Assembly: GCA_964344685.1 (NCBI GenBank)
Contig: CAYFOK010000017.1
Coordinates: forward strand, 1 to 64,000
DNA: 64,000 nucleotides
Direction: 5' to 3'
Source of the DNA: Scalindua sp964344685
GTDB taxonomy: Bacteria > Planctomycetota > Brocadiia > Brocadiales > Scalinduaceae
The notes beneath the pieces were generated by a model. The model did no database searches. It had not been told where the DNA came from and saw nothing but the letters and a program-made list of their open reading frames with translations. A program made the position numbers and the translations under genes. The stretch's first letter is position 1. Every line of letters starts with the position of its first letter. This document shows, piece by piece, positions 50,576 through 59,491 of this stretch.

Positions 50576-51700
50576 ATGATAAAGAAAGTAGAACTGGCAA
50601 GAATATCCGGTATACCAATCAAACTTGATTTGAGCTGGTTTATAATCCTAGCGTTTATTACGTGGACACTGGCAGCAGGGTTTTTTCCCACTAAATTCCC
50701 CGGACTTGATAAATTTACCTATCTGGTTATGGGACTATTGTCAGCGCTGCTCCTCTTTGTATCCGTCCTGCTTCACGAGCTGAGCCACTCCCTGGTTGCA
50801 AGGAGGTATAATATCCCTATCAAAGGGATTACCCTCTTTATTTTCGGCGGTATAGCAGAGATGGACCAGGAGCCCCCTACCGCCAGGTCAGAGGTATTTA
50901 TGGCCGCTGCAGGCCCTCTATGTTCCGGCGTCCTTGCACTCATTTTCCTTGTCATCAGTAATTTTTTCACAAACTTCGTGCCGTATGAACCCATAATAGG
51001 AATCCTTCAATACTGCGTGTTCATTAATACGGCATTAATGATTTTTAATTTAGTACCCGGATTTCCACTTGACGGGGGAAGGATACTCCGCGCTGCTATA
51101 TGGAGCTACACAGGCGACATAAAGAAGGCAACACGGATAACCAGCAGAATCGGTTCGTCCATGGGAGTGTTCCTTATAATTTTCGGTTTTTTCAGTATCT
51201 TCACCGGAAATTTTATCGGCGGGCTGTGGCTTGCCCTTATAGGCATGTTTATTAAAGGGGCTGCAGATACCGGCTATCAGCAGCTTTTGTCCGGCAACAT
51301 ATTAGAGGGAGTAAAGGTCTCTGATATTATGACACGAGACCTGATAACCGTAAACGATTCCATAACGCTTGACAGGCTGGTAGACGATTACTTCCTTAAA
51401 CACAGGTTTAACAGTTATCCCGTAGTAAGTGACGGTGAGCTCCTGGGGATGGTCTCAATCCACGATGTGAAAAAGATACCCAGGGAAGAGTGGAGAGAGG
51501 TTACTGTAAGCAGGGTGCTCAATTCAAGAGTAATTGAGTTCTGCGTTAATCCGGGGGATGATGCTACCGACGCAATGACCAGGATGGTTAAAAACGGTTT
51601 GGGCAGGCTCCCCGTCCTTGATAACGGAAAGCTGGCAGGCATTGTCTCTCACAGAGACATTATGCTTATCATTAAACACAAGGTTGATCTGAGGGCGTAA
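50576..51700 (+). CDS. Site-2 protease-type M50 metalloprotease with two CBS domains
   Basis: Intramembrane zinc protease. Zinc ligands: H67-ELS-H71 in LLHELSHSLVARRYN and D166 in PGFPLDGGRILRAA. Six or so membrane helices fill 1-235. Residues 250-374 are a CBS pair (VSDIMTRDLITVNDS and VLNSRVIEFCVNPGDDA), thought to sense adenine nucleotides. CBS-type S2P enzymes cleave membrane-bound regulators in other bacteria; no substrate is next to it. The ATG lacks a good ribosome-binding site. Confidence 0.92.
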   Translation: MIKKVELARISGIPIKLDLSWFIILAFITWTLAAGFFPTKFPGLDKFTYLVMGLLSALLLFVSVLLHELSHSLVARRYNIPIKGITLFIFGGIAEMDQEPPTARSEVFMAAAGPLCSGVLALIFLVISNFFTNFVPYEPIIGILQYCVFINTALMIFNLVPGFPLDGGRILRAAIWSYTGDIKKATRITSRIGSSMGVFLIIFGFFSIFTGNFIGGLWLALIGMFIKGAADTGYQQLLSGNILEGVKVSDIMTRDLITVNDSITLDRLVDDYFLKHRFNSYPVVSDGELLGMVSIHDVKKIPREEWREVTVSRVLNSRVIEFCVNPGDDATDAMTRMVKNGLGRLPVLDNGKLAGIVSHRDIMLIIKHKVDLRA

Positions 51701-51900
51701 GGATTTAATATTGTAGATTGGTTATTGGTAATTTGTCAATGTTCAATTGTCATTCGTCAGTAGTCAATGTTCAATTATCAATTATGAATTAATAATTCTT
51801 AATTGTTTTCACTTTCCTGTGTGTATAATCGTGTATTTCACATCTGTCAATCTACAATAGTCAGTATTCAATCTTCAATAGTAAATCGCCAATCGTCTCC

Positions 51901-52575
51901 TTACGCCATACTCGGCATCTCCAGTCCGTAGTAGTGTGGTTTCTCCGGAAGGATGTAGATATCTGTCAGCCCGCCAAAGAACGTCTCTTTATCGGTACCG
52001 TATACGGAAACGTCAGGATATTTTGGTTTCAGTTTCTCCAGCCTCTCTTCCGCCATCGCATAGATCTCGGACCTCTTACCGAACGTTAATGCATTTCCTA
52101 CACAGGTATTGACACACGCCGGTTTTTTATTATCTTTAATCCGTTCTATACAGAAGTTGCATTTTTTTGCTTTCCTGTTCATTACGTCCAGTTGCGGGAT
52201 GCCCCATGGGCACGCTTCCACACAGGCCCCTATTCCGTCACATTTCTCCTGGTCAATAACAACCGCCCCGGTATCCCCGTCTTTATATATTGCCTGCGAC
52301 GGACATACGTCCAGACAGACCGGTTCTGTACAGTGCATGCATTTGTGCAGGCGGAAGAAGGAGCGGACCTGCTTCTCACCGTCTCTTTCAATAAAGTCTT
52401 CGTTAAACAGGACCAGATTCCATGTAGTCGGACTGAGCCCTTTTGGGTTCTGATACGTTCCGCCCTGGACCGAACGCCCTGCCGGAAGATCATTCCACTG
52501 TTTACAGGCCACCTGGCAGCCGCGACATCCTGTACATTTTGAGACGTCTATTAATACTGCATAAGGTTCTGACAT
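51901..52575 (-). CDS. Four-cluster ferredoxin-type subunit (formate dehydrogenase beta)
   Basis: A 224-residue electron-transfer subunit of the DMSO-reductase/formate dehydrogenase type. Four 4Fe-4S sets are seen: CTGCRGCQVAC, CMHCTEPVCLDVCP, CDGIGACVEACPWGIP and CNFCIERIKDNKKPACVNTC. No C-terminal membrane helix is present, so it is a soluble or peripheral subunit. It is the last gene of the minus-strand formate dehydrogenase operon, 52 bases after the cysteine desulfurase. It would take electrons from the catalytic subunit to a quinone-linked or soluble acceptor. Confidence 0.9.
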   Translation of the reverse strand: MSEPYAVLIDVSKCTGCRGCQVACKQWNDLPAGRSVQGGTYQNPKGLSPTTWNLVLFNEDFIERDGEKQVRSFFRLHKCMHCTEPVCLDVCPSQAIYKDGDTGAVVIDQEKCDGIGACVEACPWGIPQLDVMNRKAKKCNFCIERIKDNKKPACVNTCVGNALTFGKRSEIYAMAEERLEKLKPKYPDVSVYGTDKETFFGGLTDIYILPEKPHYYGLEMPSMA

Positions 52576-52627
52576 TATTATCTCTCCGTTTAAAGATTAG
52601 AAAAACTTTTATCCCAATTAAAAATTT

Positions 52628-53791
52628 TTATATTTGAAACATTTTCGATACGGTAATCTCTTTGACAGACTGCAGAAACGAATCTATCTCCTGCTCAGTA
52701 GTAAAGTACCCGGGGCTTACCCTTATGGTACCTTCGGTAAACGTGTCCAGGGTGCGGTGCGCATGAGGTGCGCATTGCAGCCCCCCTCTTACAACAAAGT
52801 CCCGGCTGTTCAGTACCTTGCCGAGGTCATCAATTCCCCATCCATCGATAGTAAAGGAGAGCACCCCGCACGATTCATCATTTCCTGCATCAAAGTGATA
52901 GATTTCTGCCTCCTCTACATCTTCCAGCCCTGCCTTCAGCCTGTTTATCAAGGCGGACTTATGGCTGGAAACTGCAGGTAAACCAATTTTATCTATAAAA
53001 TCTACTCCCGCAGCCAGTCCTATAATGGCCGGTGTATTCCTCGTACCGGCCTCAAAGCCTTCCGGCAGGTTCCTCGGCTGGCGTTCAAAATCTGAAGCAA
53101 AACCGGTACCTCCCTCTATAATCGGTTCGAGGAGTATCCGCTCTCCAACATAGAGCCCTCCTACCCCAAGCGGGCCAAGTAATCCTTTATGCCCTGTAAA
53201 CGCAAGCAGGTCGATATTGCACTCCTCTACCTCTATAGGAATGCTCCCCGCGCTCTGGCTGGCATCTACCAGAAGCAGCAGCTCCTTTTCCCGGCATATG
53301 CTTCCGATTTCGCTGAGCGGCTGTATCACACCGTTTACGTTTGAAGCGTGATTTATGACCACCATTTTTGTCTTAGGCGTTATCTGCTCTTCAAGAGAGT
53401 TCAGGTCCAGCATCCCCTCTTCATCGTGACGCAGATCGCTTGTAGTGATCGTCTCCTTTAATGCGTACAGCGGACGTATCACCGAATTGTGCTGCATGGG
53501 GCCGACCAGTACATGGTCGGATTTTTTCAACCCTCCCTTCAGTGCCAGGTTTAACGACAGCGTTGCATTGTTTGTAAAGACCAGCCTTCTGTAATCCTTA
53601 ATACCGAAGAAACGGGCTATCTTTCTTCTTGACTCCAGTACCCTTTCTGCGGCTTCATGCTCCAGCCGGTTCTCTCCCCTGCCGATATTGACTCCCCATC
53701 TCCTGAGAAAGTTATCTGTTTCTCTGTAAACCGTTTCAGGCTTAGGAAACGAAGTCGATGCATTATCCAGGTAAATTATTTCGTCTTTCAT
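52628..53791 (-). CDS. Cysteine desulfurase family protein within the formate dehydrogenase operon
   Basis: A 387-residue class V PLP enzyme. It starts IIYLDNASTSFPKPE; the PLP lysine lies in AFTGHKGLLGPLG (about 198-210), and an active-site-loop cysteine in VRGGLQCAPHAH near 350. Members release sulfur (or selenium) from cysteine. Formate dehydrogenases need sulfur from a desulfurase via FdhD to mature. Its place between fdhE and the beta subunit suggests a dedicated sulfur donor, which is inference. The gap to fdhE is one base. Confidence 0.88.
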   Translation of the reverse strand: MKDEIIYLDNASTSFPKPETVYRETDNFLRRWGVNIGRGENRLEHEAAERVLESRRKIARFFGIKDYRRLVFTNNATLSLNLALKGGLKKSDHVLVGPMQHNSVIRPLYALKETITTSDLRHDEEGMLDLNSLEEQITPKTKMVVINHASNVNGVIQPLSEIGSICREKELLLLVDASQSAGSIPIEVEECNIDLLAFTGHKGLLGPLGVGGLYVGERILLEPIIEGGTGFASDFERQPRNLPEGFEAGTRNTPAIIGLAAGVDFIDKIGLPAVSSHKSALINRLKAGLEDVEEAEIYHFDAGNDESCGVLSFTIDGWGIDDLGKVLNSRDFVVRGGLQCAPHAHRTLDTFTEGTIRVSPGYFTTEQEIDSFLQSVKEITVSKMFQI

Positions 53792-53792
53792 G

Positions 53793-54620
53793 TTACATTG
53801 AAGCTACTCTTTTATATCCCTTCCGGATTGCAGAGTCATCAATATACTGAGAGCTCCAGTCCAGCAGTACAGGTGACAGATCTGCATTGTTATTAAGAAC
53901 CGTTTTAATAAAAGATTTACAGGAATTACAGATATCTACACGGTAGTTCTCTTCATCGGGAAAGCTGAGGTATTCCGTCTCTTTATCTTCCGTCTTTTCA
54001 CAGAAAGGGCATTTTAGCCTCTGGAATGGCCACGAAGTGTGGCACAGCGAACAGTACAGATACCTCTGCCGCCCGGAAGAAGTTTTCTTAAGTTCTGCCA
54101 GGCCAGGCGGGTGGCCGCATACAGGGCAGCTCCCGCTCTCCCATGAGTCAAGATCAATAGACGGGACTACACGATCCGAATACTCTTCCACTAAAGGGGT
54201 GAGAGTGTTTTTGATCAGGAAGATCAGTATCTCTGCGGGAAACGAATCAGAAACGTGTGCCTGCATCTGAGTATCCCCTTTCAGGTACAGGAACTCTTCC
54301 AGTATTTCCGCCAGATCGGGTACCAGTTTTTCAGCCTCCGCAAGGGCCTCGTCACTCTTTCTGGTTGAAAACCGGTTATAGACGTTAAAGATATCCATAA
54401 AGAATTCCGTCAGGCCGGAAAGGTCGATTCTGCTCTCTTCGATCAACGGTTTCCCTTCAAGGGCCTGCCGCTTTATTTCATCGCCATTAAATGAGGAGAA
54501 CTGGATACTCTCTCTGCATCTGTCCTGCTCTTCTCTCATTGCAAAATACAAATCGTAGTAAGCAGACAGATGCTCATTTTCACTTTTCAGCCTGTCTATG
54601 TCGTCCCGTGAATCAAACAT
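53793..54620 (-). CDS. fdhE: FdhE-type formate dehydrogenase accessory protein
   Basis: A 275-residue maturation factor. The C-terminal half carries four CxxC pairs (CPVC, CSLC, CPFC, CNSC) that bind iron or zinc as rubredoxin-like knuckles, as in E. coli FdhE. The N-terminal 150 residues are helical. In E. coli it is needed for respiratory formate dehydrogenase assembly. It sits right after the catalytic subunit gene (72 bases), consistent with that job. Confidence 0.88.
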   Translation of the reverse strand: MFDSRDDIDRLKSENEHLSAYYDLYFAMREEQDRCRESIQFSSFNGDEIKRQALEGKPLIEESRIDLSGLTEFFMDIFNVYNRFSTRKSDEALAEAEKLVPDLAEILEEFLYLKGDTQMQAHVSDSFPAEILIFLIKNTLTPLVEEYSDRVVPSIDLDSWESGSCPVCGHPPGLAELKKTSSGRQRYLYCSLCHTSWPFQRLKCPFCEKTEDKETEYLSFPDEENYRVDICNSCKSFIKTVLNNNADLSPVLLDWSSQYIDDSAIRKGYKRVASM

Positions 54621-54692
54621 GAGAAACTCTTTCTGTTAATTCAATTAACAATGATCAATTAGTAATTATGAATTAATAATTCTTAATTGTTA

Positions 54693-57600
54693 TCAAGCCT
54701 TTACTGCATTACAGAGGCACGCCTTTGTCTCCTGTATCCATGTATTCGGATCTCCGACATCTATCGTCAGCAGGTTCGCACTCCAGGCAGGGCTGAGGGT
54801 CTGAAATCCCCAGTGCTGAGGGACCCAGATGACTTCCACTGTCTTACCGTCAACTTTTAACGGATGTACCCTTTTGGTTGCCATGGCGATAATATCAATC
54901 TCGTCTCTGCTGGTACTGAGTTTGATCCTCTCCCCGTTATATACGTCCAGTTTTGCCGCCAGATCTTCACTGATCTCTGCAAATACTTCCGGCATCAGTT
55001 CATTAATCCATGGATTATTCCGCGTAATACAGCCGCCGCCCCAGTGTTCGGTCAGGGCAGAGGTGCATAAAACATATGGATACTCTGACGATGATCCTAC
55101 AGGCTGAAGATGCTTCAGCCTCGGATAGATTACAACCGGATTGGTGGATACTTTGGGGTGCAGGATGTTGTCTGCCGGACTTTCAACCGGTTCATAGAAT
55201 TCAGGTACGGGTCCGTCAAGGTTTGCTCCGGATTTTGCCCAGACGGCATCTTCTTTCTTCGAAGCGTAAGGTGCTGTAAATATCCTTCCGCTCCCTTCCG
55301 CTGTCATCTTAAATGCGATGCGGCCTTTCTCGGAGGACGGTGCGGAAGTTAAGCCCTTTACGTCAGGCTTGTCGACACCGGTCCAGCTCTTTGCCGCCGG
55401 GTCCCACCATATAAGGGCGCGTTCCGGATCGCGCGGCTTTCCTTCCAGGTCGCACGATGCCCTGTTGTAGAGTACCCTTACATTACCCGGCCAGGAGAAT
55501 GCCCATTTCGGAAATAGCCCCTTCTTCTCCGGATCGTATTTGTCGTTCTGCCTTCTGGTAAGGTTGTGCCCTTCACTGTAACAGCCGGAATAGATCCACT
55601 CTCCTGCAGAGGTAGTGCCGTCACCCTTCAAACTGCCGATACCTTTAACAGGCCTGCCTGTCTTCAGGTCGTAACCGTTGATCTCTTTCAGCACATCTTC
55701 ATATATATAAGCGAGTTTGTAGTTCCAGTCTGCTTTGAGGATAGGGTCCTGGTTAGCCGGATTAGGAGATTTTTTATACTCTTCCCTGAGCCTGGTAAAT
55801 ATTGTGTCAATAATTTCACAATCGTTCTTGGCCGTGCCTATCGGTTCGATAGCTTTATGCCGCCACTGGATCCACCTGCCGCTGTTTGTAATAGTACCCT
55901 CTTTTTCCACAAAAGATGCGGCCGGCAGCAGTAGTACTTCAGTGGCTATCTGGGAAGGGTCTGTCCCGGGAGATTTCCAGAAAGAGGCGGTTTCACTTTC
56001 AAACAGCTCCTGGCAGACCAGCATGTCCAGCTTTGAAAGCCCTTCACGAACGGCATTAATGTTTGGATTGGTGACCATGGGGTTCTGCCCCATGACATGG
56101 AAATATTTGATTTTACCCTCCAGCATATTCTCAAAGAGTCTTACGGCCGAATAGTTCTGCATTCCGTTCCTTAGAGGGAGGTGTTTATAGAGATAATCAT
56201 TCTCCTTTGTAGCATTTTCACCAAACCAGGCCTTGAGAAGGTTTACGAGAAATTTCCCCTTAAACTTTCCAAAACTGTTGTTCCAGTCATCAAGTGTCGG
56301 CTGCTTGTGAGTGGGAGAAACCAGATAACCGGGCAGGATATGAAAGAGCAGGCACATATCAGTTGAACCCTGTACGTTTGAGTGGCCTCTCAATGCGTTT
56401 ATTCCACCCCCTGATACTCCTATGTTTCCGAGAAGGAGCTGCATGACAACAAGGGATCGAATGTTCTGTACACCGGTTGTGTGCTGGGTAAGCCCTAAAG
56501 CGTACATAACCGTACCGGGGTGATTATTGGTAAATGTAGTGACTATCTTTTTTAACTTCGCTACGGGTATTCCTGTAATCCTTGAAGAGGTTTCGAAGTC
56601 ATACCGTGCGTAGTGTTTCTTTAAAAATGAGAAAACAGTATCAGGTTCATTCAGGTCTGCCGCTTTTGCAGGTTTTCCATCTTCCATTACGGCGTATCCC
56701 CACGAGCTCTTATCATATGTTTTTTTCTGTGAATCGTAGCCTGAGAAGAGGCCTTCGTGGAAAGAGAAGTCCTTTTTTATCCGAAATAGTGCATTGGAAA
56801 AGTGTTTAATATAGAACTCATCATAGAGCCCTTCGCTTAAAACATGATTAATGATAGCCCCGAAAACGGCAATATCCGTACCCGGCCTGATCTGTGCAAA
56901 GATGTCTGCCTGGGAAGAGGTTCTGGTATATCTCGGGTCAACATGGATTACCGTGGCTCCATTCTCCTTCGCCTTATCCACCCATTTCATTGAGACCGGA
57001 TGGTTCTCTGCGGCATTACTTCCCTGGATGAGAATGACCTTTGCGTGTTGAATGTCATTCCAGTGGTTTGTCATCGCGCCCCTTCCGAATGACGGCGCCA
57101 GGGCGGCAACGGTAGAGGAATGGCAGATACGGGCCTGATGTTCAAGCTGGACTACCCCTAACAGCCTGGCCATTTTACCGTAAAGATAACACTCTTCGTT
57201 TGTGTTTGCAGCGCCTCCATAAAACGAAATAGCATCGCACCGGCTGGCCCGGTATTTGGTGCCTTCGATATTTTCATTCTCAATCCAGTGTTCATCCCGG
57301 ACAGATTTTATCTTCTTTACCATCCTTGAGTATGCAAAGTCCCAGTCAACTTCCTTCCACTCGTTGGAGAAAGGCGCCCTGTACATCGGTCTGGTAATTC
57401 GCTGAGGGCTGTTTGGCAGGAATGAGAGGCCGGCCGCTTTACTGCATAGCGCACCGCGGCTGATAGGATGGTCGGGGTCACCTTCCAGGTTAACAACCTT
57501 GCCGTTGCTGACAGAGGTTATCATCCCGCAGCCTACGGAGCAGAAGCAGCAGATGGTACGCGCCTCTTTATTGCTTTCTACTTTTAAAGGCTGCTGCGGT

Positions 57601-57707
57601 GTGCCCGTCTGTACACTGCGGCTCTGGGTACACCCTATATCGGCGAGTACGACGGCTGCAACACCAAGGCCGCTGAGTTTTATAAATTTCCTACGCGTAA
57701 TCTCCAT
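54693..57707 (-). CDS. Formate dehydrogenase catalytic subunit, Cys-type, Tat-exported
   Basis: A 1004-residue molybdopterin enzyme oxidising formate (or reducing CO2). Residues 1-31 hold a Tat signal (TRRKFIKLSGLG). A 4Fe-4S site follows: CCFCSVGC (53-60) and C88. The active-site stretch QARICHSSTVAALAPSFGRGAMTNHW matches FdnG, with C195 where FdnG has selenocysteine, followed by the essential H196. The C-terminal MGD-binding domain is complete. The GGAGG ribosome-binding site is strong. First gene of the operon with fdhE, a desulfurase and a beta subunit; no gamma (cytochrome b) subunit is next to it, so the membrane anchor is missing or distant. Confidence 0.93.
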   Translation of the reverse strand: MEITRRKFIKLSGLGVAAVVLADIGCTQSRSVQTGTPQQPLKVESNKEARTICCFCSVGCGMITSVSNGKVVNLEGDPDHPISRGALCSKAAGLSFLPNSPQRITRPMYRAPFSNEWKEVDWDFAYSRMVKKIKSVRDEHWIENENIEGTKYRASRCDAISFYGGAANTNEECYLYGKMARLLGVVQLEHQARICHSSTVAALAPSFGRGAMTNHWNDIQHAKVILIQGSNAAENHPVSMKWVDKAKENGATVIHVDPRYTRTSSQADIFAQIRPGTDIAVFGAIINHVLSEGLYDEFYIKHFSNALFRIKKDFSFHEGLFSGYDSQKKTYDKSSWGYAVMEDGKPAKAADLNEPDTVFSFLKKHYARYDFETSSRITGIPVAKLKKIVTTFTNNHPGTVMYALGLTQHTTGVQNIRSLVVMQLLLGNIGVSGGGINALRGHSNVQGSTDMCLLFHILPGYLVSPTHKQPTLDDWNNSFGKFKGKFLVNLLKAWFGENATKENDYLYKHLPLRNGMQNYSAVRLFENMLEGKIKYFHVMGQNPMVTNPNINAVREGLSKLDMLVCQELFESETASFWKSPGTDPSQIATEVLLLPAASFVEKEGTITNSGRWIQWRHKAIEPIGTAKNDCEIIDTIFTRLREEYKKSPNPANQDPILKADWNYKLAYIYEDVLKEINGYDLKTGRPVKGIGSLKGDGTTSAGEWIYSGCYSEGHNLTRRQNDKYDPEKKGLFPKWAFSWPGNVRVLYNRASCDLEGKPRDPERALIWWDPAAKSWTGVDKPDVKGLTSAPSSEKGRIAFKMTAEGSGRIFTAPYASKKEDAVWAKSGANLDGPVPEFYEPVESPADNILHPKVSTNPVVIYPRLKHLQPVGSSSEYPYVLCTSALTEHWGGGCITRNNPWINELMPEVFAEISEDLAAKLDVYNGERIKLSTSRDEIDIIAMATKRVHPLKVDGKTVEVIWVPQHWGFQTLSPAWSANLLTIDVGDPNTWIQETKACLCNAVKA

Positions 57708-58404
57708 TTTATTTCCTCCGGGAAAAATTAACTGTTGTGTATTGATGTGTTATTTTAAACTGGATTGATAAACAGATTTAAAACGATAGTGGTATTTTTA
57801 TGAAAAACCCTCCTCTAAAATAAAACACTCTTATTTATTTAAACTAAACAGATATTTTTTTCAGAAACAGGTAAAAACCAGGATGAATTGCTGCATTAAT
57901 AACTTGATACAGTTGACCGGCGCGTATGGAAACACGCCCTACATGATATCAATATTCTTAGTAGGTCGGGTTTTTATACCCGACGAAATTGTTAAAACAT
58001 AAGAACCTGGATATAACAACTATATAATTAGTGGCAAGTCTACATTTTTGAAGGTGACTGTCAAGGGTAAAAACACGCCTCTGACAGGCCATGGATTGCA
58101 GCCATTATGTGCCAAAAACGTCGGAATTTCTAAGGCAAACAGGGATAAATACTTCCAACCTGTCAGGACTGTTTTTATCATATCCCGGCAGAAAAAATAG
58201 TCGATGCTGATAACGATATTAAGTATAATGCAGCCTTGTTTTGTAATAAGTTTGAAGTGCCTTAAGTGAACTAAAATGCCTAAAATTAAAAAACAGAGAT
58301 TTGTTCTTGTTACAACTTTAGCTCACTTCAAACTTCCTGCCCGACTACGTCATTCAGGCGGGTAGACACTTTTAACTTTTTATGTACAGAACAGAGGAGA
58401 TGAT
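57708..58404. other. Unique AT-rich intergenic region between divergent genes
   Basis: No gene found in 697 bases. A palindrome GTCGGGT-TTTTAT-ACCCGAC lies at 57965-57984. Unique sequence follows to about 58240, then CTAAAG words (58255-58285) and a TTTAGCTCACTTCAAAC word with CCCGACTACG. Promoters of the formate dehydrogenase operon (minus) and of the next gene (plus) must be here; I could not define them. Confidence 0.45.
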
Positions 58405-58680
58405 ATGGAAAACAGAGAAGAATTCCTGGATCAGGATGATGTGTTATCACGCGTGCATCAATATGAACTGGAGAGGGATGAAGAGAGAGTCTTTATAAAT
58501 GTCAGAGAACCTATAGGCGGCTCATCTAAAGGTTCTTTCATTGCTGTTCCCAGTCTGATCAGTAAAGAGTGCAGTAATACCGATTACGTCGGGTTGGGTG
58601 ATTCTGCGGAAGAGGCATTAAATGATTGCCTGAAGAGGATTAAGGGCATACCTTTAGGCCAGGTTATTCCTCAGGGTTAA
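58405..58680 (+). CDS. Hypothetical protein, 91 residues
   Basis: Not recognised. Acidic N-terminus MENREEFLDQDDVLSRVHQYELERDEERVF, a middle segment NVREPIGGSSKGSFIAVPSLI, and a C-terminal helix SAEEALNDCLKRIKGI like the end of small HicB-type sheets, but no family can be named. A GAGGAGATGAT site precedes the ATG and a strong terminator follows, which supports a real, independently transcribed gene. Confidence 0.6.
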   Translation: MENREEFLDQDDVLSRVHQYELERDEERVFINVREPIGGSSKGSFIAVPSLISKECSNTDYVGLGDSAEEALNDCLKRIKGIPLGQVIPQG

Positions 58681-58688
58681 TCTTTTTT

Positions 58689-58740
58689 AAAAAGGCTTAT
58701 AAACATGGATTGTTCGCATGTGTGTAAGCCTTTTTCCGTT
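58689..58740 (+). terminator. Rho-independent terminator after the 91-residue gene
   Basis: AAAAAGGCTTA (58689-58699) pairs perfectly with TAAGCCTTTTT (58725-58735), with an inner ACATG/CATGT stem, ending in a T run. It begins 8 bases after the stop codon. Confidence 0.85.
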
Positions 58741-58795
58741 TATACCTTTTCCTGATTTTTTGTAAGAGAAGTTGCAGGTTACGGGTGGCGGATAA

Positions 58796-58843
58796 CCTTG
58801 CTCTCGCAAGGAGTCCATAACCGGAATCCTCTCGAAAGAGAGG
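58796..58843 (+). repeat. Twin-hairpin repeat unit carrying a ribosome-binding site
   Basis: CCTTGC-TCTC-GCAAGG (58796-58811) and CCTCTC-GAAA-GAGAGG (58828-58843, GNRA loop) joined by a 16-base linker. It is the same unit as 4470-4517 inverted. The GAGAGGT at its right end is the only Shine-Dalgarno-like sequence before the ATG at 58855. Confidence 0.7.
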
Positions 58844-58854
58844 TAGATAACGAT

Positions 58855-59385
58855 ATGCGATATTCTGAAACAGAAGCAGCAGCGGTCTTTGAGCAGTTGA
58901 AAAAATGTTCAATCGATGACCTCGATACGTTGTTTAACAGGGGAACTTTGCCGGAATTTGAAGAAGTTAAAGGTGATACTGCGGGAGCAATACTTGCTTT
59001 GAACCCTGAAAATCCCTGGTGGTTAACATGTATCATTAAGATCGTTTTTAAAAGTCCCCTGGGACGGTGGACCGGTAAAAAATTTATTACTCCTTTTAAC
59101 AGAGAGAAAAAAGGCCATGGTATAAACCTGTTTAAAAGCAGTTATTTCCCACAACTTTTCAAGTTTGACACTTACATTAAAAATGCGTATGTTGACGATA
59201 AGCCCTGCCTTGCCTTAGATTACAGGCCGTATCATTTGTTGACATACGGCCTGGTAGATGAGGTAAGAAATATTAAAGATGGGCAGGTTTTGGGGCATGC
59301 GTATTATAAGTTTCCGTGGAGAATAGAGGTGTGGTTTGTAGGGTATTTTGTTCTTTGTGTTTTAGATACAAAAAGAGAAATTTAG
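58855..59385 (+). CDS. Hypothetical protein, 176 residues
   Basis: Not firmly recognised; the layout (EQLKKCSIDDLDTLFNRGTLPEFEEVKGDTAG at the start, then WTGKKFITPFNREKKGHGINLF and LALDYRPYHLLTYGLVDEVRNIKDGQVLGHAYYKFPWR) resembles a conserved bacterial family of small lipid- or membrane-associated proteins of unknown function. No signal peptide. Start chosen at ATG 58855; the frame upstream is repeat. Translation may be controlled by the twin hairpin. Confidence 0.6.
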   Translation: MRYSETEAAAVFEQLKKCSIDDLDTLFNRGTLPEFEEVKGDTAGAILALNPENPWWLTCIIKIVFKSPLGRWTGKKFITPFNREKKGHGINLFKSSYFPQLFKFDTYIKNAYVDDKPCLALDYRPYHLLTYGLVDEVRNIKDGQVLGHAYYKFPWRIEVWFVGYFVLCVLDTKREI

Positions 59386-59491
59386 CCACAGATCTTCACA
59401 GATATCCCCGGACAAAAGGCGCCGAGGACAGGAAGAAAGACCGTATATATTTTATTAAAGGTTGTGTAGTTTTTTTTTGATAAGCCAAAAA

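Noticed and set aside
57123..57125. Selenocysteine in the formate dehydrogenase
   Set aside because: The codon is TGC (Cys), not TGA, and no SECIS-like hairpin is needed.
54829..57768. Plus-strand open frames inside the formate dehydrogenase gene
   Set aside because: Shadows of a fully motif-supported 1004-residue minus-strand gene; none has its own start signals.
4391..58404. CRISPR array from the repeated CTAAAG and CAAAT words
   Set aside because: Repeat units are unequal, spacing is irregular, no unique equal-length spacers exist and no cas gene is present.
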